Below, piece by piece: positions 56,801-64,000 of a DNA stretch of 64,000 bases. Positions within the stretch are counted from its first letter, which is position 1. Each line of letters opens with the position of its first letter. The translations under genes and the position numbers were made by a program. Source of the stretch: Neospora caninum Liverpool (Eukaryota; Apicomplexa; Conoidasida; Eucoccidiorida; Sarcocystidae); contig NC_018385.1 of the NCBI RefSeq assembly GCF_000208865.1, positions 1,470,724 to 1,534,723 on the forward strand, given 5' to 3'. Under the pieces are notes generated by a model. It was not told where the DNA came from. It did no database searches and was given only the letters and a program-made list of their open reading frames with translations.

Positions 56801-57117
56801 CGGGAGCCGTCAGAAAAGAGATGCACGTTTGGACGCGCGCGACGGTGAAAGAGACAACGCATGCGCGTCCCATAGCGTGCGTGCATCCACACCTGCGACG
56901 CCTACGCGTGTAGAAAGTTCCTGTGTGGCGTTGGGACTAGAGGTAGGGTTTCTCCAACTTTCCACGTTTCGCCCGTTTTTGTGCTTGCATGCGTTTGCAG
57001 GGCGACCTCAAGCTGTCGCAGATGCAGTTTTTCCCGGACTACAACATCGCTGCAAAAACTCACAGCATTTTGGAGAGATACTTTGAAGATGCAACGACAT
57101 GGAACACGAGGAAGTGA
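53805..57117 (+). CDS. Divergent importin-alpha-like armadillo-repeat protein
   Basis: Importin-alpha binds nuclear localisation signals and carries cargo with importin-beta. Exons are 53805-55301, 55972-56556 and 57001-57117; all phase 0, GT-AG, 732 residues. The start lies in AAACATGTCG. Residues 1-125 are Gly/Ser/Ala-rich and lack the basic importin-beta-binding cluster. From about residue 225, armadillo-type repeats run on: LQLESILLIQRLCRGTFS, ILIWLMKNSDDQAILCLAAS and VVFDALSVAAKIAF, then ARACNTLGNLG and RIEAAYAVCACLSR. The C-terminus is diagnostic: LRGLDNILEVGAQEARLLG, ENPYAKLF and SILERYFED match importin-alpha's GLENIL...NPY...IE-YF tail. A Ser/Gly-rich loop of about 75 residues (about 545-620) interrupts the last repeats. 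The Trp-x3-Asn pairs that bind localisation signals are not evident, so this is probably an atypical paralogue rather than the main import receptor. Confidence 0.8.
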
Positions 57118-58586
57118 GCTTTCCTTGTTTGGACCCGACTGTCTATGGACGAAAAGATGCTTCTTACTTTGTTCGCCCTTCTGTCATCTTCATCTTTCAT
57201 CTTAAACGTTAGGGGATGCACAGCCTGTCTCCAGATCTCTGTATATCTGTCGTGGTGCCCACTGTAATTCTGCTCACGCTGCTTCGACCGTGGCGGCATC
57301 ATGTGCACCTCTGTTCTCTCTTGTGTGTCCTCATGCATGTACTTGTTCGCCGCTCGGCGTCCCGTGAGTGCTTTGTGTTCTGGAGGCGAAGGGCTGTCGA
57401 TCACCGCTATTTGGAAACTGAAGAAACTCGCACAGGCTGCTTCTGGGAGAGATAGCAGGATGAATTTTTTTCCTGTTTTTATGAGTGGACCGTAGATGTG
57501 TACCTGTATGTACACATGGAGATTCTGTTTTACCCGAACCGGGCAGGAAACAAGCTGTGCCCTCACCCAGAGAACACAAACAGCCGTTTTGGTTGTTTTC
57601 TCGTCCAATACAGAGGCTGTCGTTCTCAGTGTATGAAGGCGCAGGCTCCGGGCCCAATCAGGAGACACAAAATAGCAGTTGGTGCAAGCAGAGTCGAGGC
57701 TTGTGAAATCGTGCCCCTCTCACTGACACTTCACAAAGCTTTTCATTCGAATTCTGTTGCGGTAGTTCTTCTTTGGCATCGCTAGCATCGCTTTTTCAGT
57801 TTCGTCGTTCGACGAGACATGGAACGACCCCAAAACCACGGCTCTCGGCATTATTCCTGGCATGGACGTAGGCCTCACACGTACCGAGGGGTGGAGGCTG
57901 GCTGAGGAGAGACTGCGCGAGATTTTAGAACTACGCAAGAGAAGGGAAATTATATTCACGTGTGTTTCATCTTTTCGATGTGGCACGGTCTAAAAGGGCC
58001 TGAAGGGAAATGCGCTAGGTCTCTGACTACACCAGGGCAGAGCTCGTGGTGGCCACCTCACTCGGGAACCATGAATGGTACACCAACATTAGAGGGTGCA
58101 CCCGAGGGCGGAATGAAGCAAGAAGCTTAACACGTTGAATCAGTAGATTTTTCGTCGCCCGCTCCGGCGAGCGCTGGACCGGCTCTTGCGAACTGTAAAC
58201 GATAGTGGGGCTGTTGCGGTGTGGGCAAGGGGTGAAAAGGCGGGAGAGGAGCACAAAATGAAAAACACACTGTTTCTTGTGGTGGTTCTTCCCACAAACG
58301 GTACACAGGTATCACAATTCAGTGAGCGACGGAGTGAATATGGAAGTAAATCGGACTGGCAAGATTTTTCGAGTTGTGCCATGTACAAAATGGCAAACCA
58401 CGGTTAAGCATTTGTATATATTCATACTCTAGGCAACCATTCACCGTTTTCCCTGAGGCTCATTAGGCCTGCTGTTGGCAGCTAGATGCCCGTCTACTGC
58501 GGTGTTTGTCAGTACGCGGGCCACGAACATGGGACCGCGTCGGGATTCTCTCTCGTAGCTTATGATTTTTCCTCAGGGGGAATGTC
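57118..58586. other. Convergent spacer with a possible unplaced forward exon at 57800-57993
   Basis: This holds the 3' flanks of the importin-alpha-like and orphan genes. Within it, after CTTTTTCAG (an acceptor-like end at 57799), a forward frame of 63 codons runs to TAA at 57991. It has protein-like content: SSFDETWNDPKTTALGIIPG, then GMDVGLTRTEGWRLAEE and a charged helix. I cannot attach it to any gene. The remainder is AT-richer and shows nothing. Confidence 0.35.
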
Positions 58587-59894
58587 CTACATTCCACGGT
58601 CCAGCTGCTTTCCCGAGAATGTCTGCTTGCAGCCTGTCGGCCAGCGCATCTCGAAAGCAGCCGTGACTGCCTTGTCAAACAGGTGAGTGCCGTCGTTCAC
58701 AGAGGTTTCATCACTTTGGTCAAACAGGCCACAGCAGTTTGTGAGCCGCCATATTTCTGCGGCAACAACACGGACGTCGGACACGAACAAGGGCTCCCCA
58801 GGGCTCGCTGTCGTGCTTCTATTTTCCGTTGCATTTTCTTTCGTCTTTGTTCTTTGAACAGGGTCCATGTGACCGTCGATGGCTGTGAACTGTGGCTTAG
58901 GAGAAGCCGCAACCCAAGAAGATGGTGGTGTTTTCTTCTGAGTCAAAATAGAGGGGTACTGCTTCTCGGAACCATTTGGAGAAAATCGTAACCACTCCTG
59001 AAATCGGAATTCTTCTTGAGGCGGCGGAAGCCGATAGGGAAAAAACGCATGGGGACGGAAGCAGCTTTCGGGTGAGGGAATTCGTCGGTCTCGAAACGTT
59101 TCGGACGAAATACTGAACGAATGAGGATGAGTATGCTTCGAGTTTTCCAAAGGCCGTTGTTGTTGCTGTTGTATCAAAGAGAAAGAACCGCAATCACGAG
59201 GGCGGTCAACGTCTGGATCGAGCCAAGACTCAAGACCGCGGCCACCTATTCTCGCTTGCAGATGGGCAGGCAGCAGGGTCGGGAGATGTTCCTTGGGTTT
59301 CTGAACGGTTTTCTCAGCGGTGCACTCCTGCCTGTGCGCCTTGTAGAAGCATTCCCCTCGTGTTTTGGGAGCCCGTGCCCTGAATTGCAAAGGAGATGAC
59401 ACTTCAGTATTGCCGTACTCATTTGTACTACAGACAGTAAACGCCACGGAGTGCCCAAACTGTGCGTTGCCTCCCACTGGGAAGCAAGACTCTGGCACTG
59501 CTTCGCCGCTCTGTTGTTTTGTACTGTTCAGAAGATACGAAAAATATGCTTGGCGAACACTTTTCCCAGGAAACGTGGGGAGGAGTGTGGCGGGCGGGAA
59601 TGAGGAACGTTTCGTCGGTAAACCCCGTTGACGAGTCATAGCTTGCATAGTCTCTTTCAGTTTATACATTTCTCTGAGTTCCACATCTCGCGGTGTCCAG
59701 TGGAGAGGTGGGTTTTCATGATTAGGCGCATGTTCTTGTTGACTCCAGAGAAAGAGTTGTGTCGGGAACGAAGCATCATGCTTTCGCCTTTCGAAAACGG
59801 ACGGCGCCTCCCAAGAGAAATAGGCGTTGTTGTGTTCCTGTCGATACTGGTGCCGCCTAGAATCCATCTCGAAAAAAGGCTTCTGCGATTTCAT
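58587..59894 (-). CDS. Orphan protein, 435 residues
   Basis: I do not recognise this protein. It is an uninterrupted frame from ATG (59894) to TAG (58587-58589) in a region of only moderate GC, where such a long frame is unlikely by chance. It has balanced composition with many His, Gln, Pro, Phe and Arg. It begins MKSQKPFFEMDSRRHQYRQ, contains WSQQEHAPNHENPPLHWTP near residue 50 and a short Gln run near residue 243, and ends KQTFSGKQLDRGM. No signal peptide, membrane segment or catalytic motif is visible. The frame is open upstream of the ATG for several codons, so an earlier exon is possible. Its neighbours are the importin-alpha-like gene (convergent) and THOC7 (same strand, 2.2 kb upstream). 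Confidence 0.6.
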   Translation of the reverse strand: MKSQKPFFEMDSRRHQYRQEHNNAYFSWEAPSVFERRKHDASFPTQLFLWSQQEHAPNHENPPLHWTPRDVELREMYKLKETMQAMTRQRGLPTKRSSFPPATLLPTFPGKSVRQAYFSYLLNSTKQQSGEAVPESCFPVGGNAQFGHSVAFTVCSTNEYGNTEVSSPLQFRARAPKTRGECFYKAHRQECTAEKTVQKPKEHLPTLLPAHLQARIGGRGLESWLDPDVDRPRDCGSFSLIQQQQQRPLENSKHTHPHSFSISSETFRDRRIPSPESCFRPHAFFPYRLPPPQEEFRFQEWLRFSPNGSEKQYPSILTQKKTPPSSWVAASPKPQFTAIDGHMDPVQRTKTKENATENRSTTASPGEPLFVSDVRVVAAEIWRLTNCCGLFDQSDETSVNDGTHLFDKAVTAAFEMRWPTGCKQTFSGKQLDRGM

Positions 59895-62053
59895 CCAGCA
59901 CCCAATGATGAAAAGTAGTTGTTGGAAGTATCAGAAGAGGAACTCAGTACCGTCTGAAGAAGATTGTTCGTGCCAAGGGGCGTCTACGCCTGTGCGTTCA
60001 AGCAGCAAGAGATTCCAACACAAAGGAATCGAACGCGGAGCAGAGGGGTAGCTGAGTCTCCTGGCAAAATGAGAACTGAACAACGGAAGAGAGGTTCTGC
60101 TCTACGCAAGAAAATTTCACTGGCGTGATCGATTGGACTTCTTGTTTAGAACGAAGAAGAAACTCCAGGTTTTAAGGACGTCCTAGGGCTATTCTCTTCT
60201 TATTCAAATTGAGGAATCGCTGTGTCATGCTACCAGATTTGCTCGCACGCTTTCATCCACGACCTACTACAGAACATATACCGACGCCTAGCTCAAGGGC
60301 ACGAACAGAGCATCTCTGCGCTTTTTTCCTTATATGAATGAGTAGCACAATAGTCTACCCGTTAACCTCCTTACCAGAGGGGAAAGAGGAAGAGAGACGT
60401 AGACCTAAAATGTACCCTCATATTCACTCTACACAGCTCGCAGTCTGTCCGTTTCATCGAAGAAATCTACAAATGAGACTGGTGGCACGTTCGTTCATCC
60501 TCATTTCACTGTAAAACCCGCTGCTCATGATTTTGCCAGACAAGGAAGAATTCGGCATTCTATGCAAAAAACGGCAGTACCATTTTTCTTTTGGGTTGAA
60601 TCGACGTTACCACATCAATTGTTACTATCTCATACGGGTTTGCTGAACAGTACTGTAGAACTCCCTGGATGTCATGTTCTAGGTGAAGAAAGATATTTCG
60701 ATAGACTACTTTGCAAAGCGAGTCGGTAGTGGAAAATTAAAGAAGTCTGAAGCCACAGTCCATTGGCTGAGGAGAGTTCCTGCGATTCCTTTTAAGAGCT
60801 GTGGTATCAAAATTTCATCCTGATTGTTTTCCCAGGGTCGTTCAGAAAACCGACACAACATTGCTTATCGACGCCGGGCCTGTTCATGTGGGGTTGTTCT
60901 TTCCTATTTGCTTGTCACCTGCATTCAGCAATTTTTTTTCTACTACCTTCGCGGTTTTGGCCATCTTGATCTATTCGTTGTCGCTATCTGCTAAGATCTG
61001 ACATTCTAGCTACCACCGGTGGTTGCTGGATTATCGTCGCTCACATCTTCGTCGACCTACAGAGCAAGAAAGGAAACTTGGGTCACGGGTATTTAAACAT
61101 GCTAAAAGCTGTGTTAATATCTGAGTGTCCGCGGCCGGGAGCTCTTGACCATATTTCCAGAAAACCCGTCTTCCTTCGACAGAACACGCCGAACCCTCCA
61201 AGAACTATACCAGGAAACGCCGTCGTCACTGACGCGTCTAAGACGACATCCGATTTGCGTGAAAACTGCCGGCGACACCACACGAAAACATGAAGATATA
61301 CATGTGAAGACCGAGCGTTAAGTCTGGCGGAATTGTGCTCTAAAAACGTGCCTCTGCCCCCTGGAAAATACCTGGAAGTAGGACCATTGGAAAAAGAAGC
61401 AAAGTACCTCATACTCCATGCTCCAGAGCAGTGGGGCTACGTATAATAACGAACCCGGAGTCGAAGAAAACAGTGAATTAGCGATGCTTCCCTTTACGTG
61501 TAGTTGGTAAGCAATCATTCTAGAGCGGAGCGGAACTTCGTTCAAGAGCTCTCACCGAGAGCTTTCGTCCTGGAATTATATAGGCCAGTCGCCGACAGAA
61601 CGTCTGAGCTTGCAGTCAACCGGAACATTTACCACAGCCCCTTCGCGGAAATGGGGAACTGGAGCAACAGAGCAGTCGTGCTCTTTCTGTCCACGTTTTC
61701 GTCCGAAACCCTTTACAGCAGCACAATCCCATTTTCCAGAAGCAGTGCGAATGAAGCCGGCCCAATTTCACAGAAACTCCGGCAAAATTGAGGCTTTCGA
61801 AAAACCTGCCACACCATAGGCTTGTTCAGACGAACGGCATCCCTCTCTTTGCAAATGTCATCGATCCAGAAGAGACAAGCGATAGTTTTCGCGGAAAGCA
61901 GATCCAAGTGACTTTATGTTTCCGAGCTGTATCTGCCAGAGGGAAAGGTGCATACTACAGCATCGCCATGGGCCGATCTTTACATACGTATAATATTACT
62001 GCGTCTCAGAATTGTTCCCAAAATGTCAGTACGATTCCTTCCAAACAGCTGCG
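59895..62053. other. Intergenic spacer between the orphan gene and THOC7
   Basis: This is visibly AT-richer than the left half of the window. It contains the presumed promoter of the orphan gene and the THOC7 3' flank. Small forward frames (60801-61001, 61504-61791, 61788-62141) have no recognisable features. No gene is called. Confidence 0.5.
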
Positions 62054-64000
62054 TCAGCCCTTGGCTTTCGTAGTAGAACCTGACGAGCTCTGTGAAGCTT
62101 GTAAAAGATCTGAAGCTGCTTTTAGGACGACCTGGGTTTGACGCTGTCGCGTGGCAATTTGCTCCTCCACGAGTTTCGCCTTCTTTTCTGCCCGACCTTT
62201 CCGTTCCAGTTCTTCTGTCTGGGCGACTTCCAAGTCTGCCACCGATGCTTTCCTCGAAACTTCAAGAGCGAGTGCCTCGTATTGCTCCCGATTCCGCCGG
62301 TGACGCTTCGCCTTCGCCAGGCATCTCTGGGCCTCGACAATTGCGCGTTCACACTGCAAAAGAAAACGCAAAAATAAAGGCAACGCAGCTGCAAACTAAC
62401 CCCCGACACGTAAAATGCTTCGCTAAGAGAAACGTCCGGTCCCCGTTGCAGCCACGACCACGATGCTTCAGCAGGGGAAGGACATCCGGTTTCCAGGACG
62501 CTCTGACTCCACACGTGAAGTCAACATGAAAGAAGACAGAGTGAAAAATGTCGTGTGGCATCGACGGCAAGGTACGCGTTCGACGGCTTCCAATCCCTCC
62601 ATTTTCTGGAAAAGAAACGGCTCGCACTGCAGCAGAACAGCGTCGCTAAAAGCCGATATCATTGAGGCCTTCAGCATCTAACACACGCGATTTGAATCAA
62701 CAATACGACCGCCGTCGCGTCCTGTTTCAACTCCTTGCCACCCTCTAACGCGTCACTCGATGGATCGGCGTTGTCACGAACGCAACTACATATTTGGAAA
62801 TCTACTGACTCGTGGCAAGACCGCCTGCGTTCCCTGGACAAAAACGAAGAAACACTGACGGACCAAGAAGCAAGTCTATTACTCTACACCGCAGAATTGA
62901 CCGCGCCGCCGATTACTCTCAGAAGGCTGCCACTTCTTTGCAGTCTCTACAAGCGCCACATTGACGGCGAACAGGATCGCAGAACTTCCCCATTCCTCTC
63001 ACATCGGCAACAGACTGTCGGATGGACCGCTCGTCCGCAAGAATGTCTTCGAGATCGCACTGCCGAGCCTGAAGAATGCTTTTTTGACGCGCGAGGCGTG
63101 CCCTTGACATAGAGAAGAGTTGAAGAAAGGTGTGGTACGATTCGTTCCAGTCCAGGTCACTGGCCGTGGGGCTAAGTCTGCGGAGAAGGCACACCCAGAT
63201 ATGCACGCGTAACGGGGATGGCGCACCCAACGAAAATACAGCCGCATGCACATTCTCTTCAAACCCGTGCAGTGACACGCACCCCTGTGCGAGGAGTATC
63301 CTCACTTGTCTTCCACAGGCACGTACGTTTCTGCTGTCGAACGTTCTACATACACGTCGACGCTTGCTTCCACCCCAGAGTTCCGACTTCCTCATATCCA
63401 CAAAGTAGATCCGGAGGCACACGCCCAGTCACCGCGTCCCAACTTCTGAGATTAGCTTGATGCTTTCGCGTTCTTCCTGGCCGCTAAAACCCCGTCTCTT
63501 CGAGCAATGTTGAGAGCAGAAAGAAGAAAAAAACACCGCCCCCAGCCTAGATGGCGAGGAGATCCGTTTGGCTCTCGACTTCTCAGAACGCTGCTGAACC
63601 TGCAATTCAGTAAGAAAGGGAGTTAGTTCCCCGGCAACCCCGAGAACGTAAGGTGTTTTCCACCTACCTAGCAATCTTCAACGCCGCGTTCATCAAAGAA
63701 GTGAACTCCACATTTTCACTCCAGACGGCCTGAAGCGTCAAACCCTTCAGTAAGTCTTCCTCACTGTGAGCAGACAGACGATCTCCTGTTCCCTTCACTG
63801 AGGATTGGTTTGAGTGAACAGGGAGAGGTTTCCCTCTCTTGTCCTGCTCGAATGCTTTCGCATTTTTGTCCGATGTCCTCGGACTCTCTCTGGAGGCAGG
63901 ACCACCTGCAGTATCGCTGCTGTCTCTGGCGGATTTCGTCGCCGAAGTGCTGGACGCCCTCCGCGGCGCTCCACCTCCGCTAGATGCCGAGCCTACACGT
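62054..64000 (-). CDS. THOC7: THOC7: THO/TREX complex subunit 7 (5' end beyond window)
   Basis: THOC7 is a coiled-coil subunit of THO, which couples transcription to mRNA export. Visible exons are 64000-63668 (open at the edge), 63177-63003 and 62353-62054. Donors CTAG|GTAGGT and GAT|GTGAGA and acceptors CCGCAG and TTTGCAG agree in phase. The diagnostic segment is CERAIVEAQRCLAKAKRHRR followed by NREQYEALA. This lines up with human THOC7's IE-SI-ECKKQILQAKRIRKNRQEYDALA. Heptad-rich helices continue (LEVAQTEELERKGRAEKK and TRQRQTQVVLKAASDLL). The middle exon (SYHTFLQLFSMSRARLARQK, ILADERSIRQSVAD) fits the preceding THOC7 helix. The upstream exon is Ser/Lys-rich, then EEDLLKGLTLQAVW, so the protein has an N-terminal extension compared with animal THOC7. 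Confidence 0.75.

Noticed and set aside
58486..58686. A 66-codon forward frame followed by a GTGAGT donor-like sequence
   Set aside because: It overlaps the 3' end of the longer minus-strand orphan frame and has no matching acceptor or downstream exon that I could find.
60801..61001. A small hydrophobic forward frame, considered as another mitochondrial relic
   Set aside because: I could not align it convincingly to any mitochondrial protein segment.
63544..63602. A possible small minus-strand THOC7 exon after ATTGCAG
   Set aside because: Skipping it joins exons 63668 and 63177 in phase; including it does not give a better THOC7 alignment.

Overview
The window looks like nuclear DNA of a coccidian apicomplexan, most likely Toxoplasma gondii or a very close sarcocystid relative. 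The signs are GC-rich intron-containing genes with GT-AG splice sites, very long Ser/Pro/Ala/Glu-rich proteins around short conserved cores, 2-5 kb intergenic spaces with TA microsatellites and G/C homopolymers, and two decayed nuclear copies of a coccidian-type mitochondrial cytochrome b segment. Nothing looks bacterial or viral: there are no operons, CRISPR arrays or rRNA genes, and I found no convincing tRNA gene.

Layout, left to right. CLP1 (minus strand, 3' end not resolved) occupies 362-3906 with six exons visible. A 4.6 kb spacer (3907-8534) holds microsatellites and cytochrome b relic 1. A two-RRM, RS-rich SREK1-like splicing factor (minus, seven exons) lies at 8535-14530. A 3.9 kb divergent spacer leads to a single-exon RING protein (plus, 18401-21505) that resembles the SUMO-targeted ubiquitin ligases RNF4/Slx8 but has a split RING. 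After a convergent spacer comes SEC16 (minus, six exons, 24300-32350), the ER-exit-site scaffold. The spacer 32351-36633 carries cytochrome b relic 2. Two very large unrecognised proteins follow in tandem on the plus strand (36634-41109 and about 41549-47886). A small protein with a mitochondrial-type leader (minus, 49885-50802) contains an in-frame 18-bp minisatellite. A divergent importin-alpha paralogue (plus, three exons, 53805-57117), an orphan 435-residue protein (minus, 58587-59894) and THOC7 (minus, running off the right edge at 64000) complete the set.

Functional picture. Three genes serve mRNA biogenesis: CLP1 (3'-end cleavage and RNA 5'-kinase family), the SREK1-like factor (splicing) and THOC7 (TREX/THO export complex). 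The importin-alpha-like protein and the RNF4-like ligase point to nuclear transport and SUMO-linked protein turnover, and SEC16 to COPII secretion. I see no evidence that these genes form a cluster in any regulatory sense; they are separated by kilobases and use both strands. Exon borders were placed by eye from splice consensus, reading phase and recalled family sequences. They agree in phase for CLP1, the SREK1-like gene, SEC16, the importin-alpha-like gene and THOC7. The 5' end of the 41.5-47.9 kb gene and the 3' ends of CLP1 and possibly SEC16 remain open.
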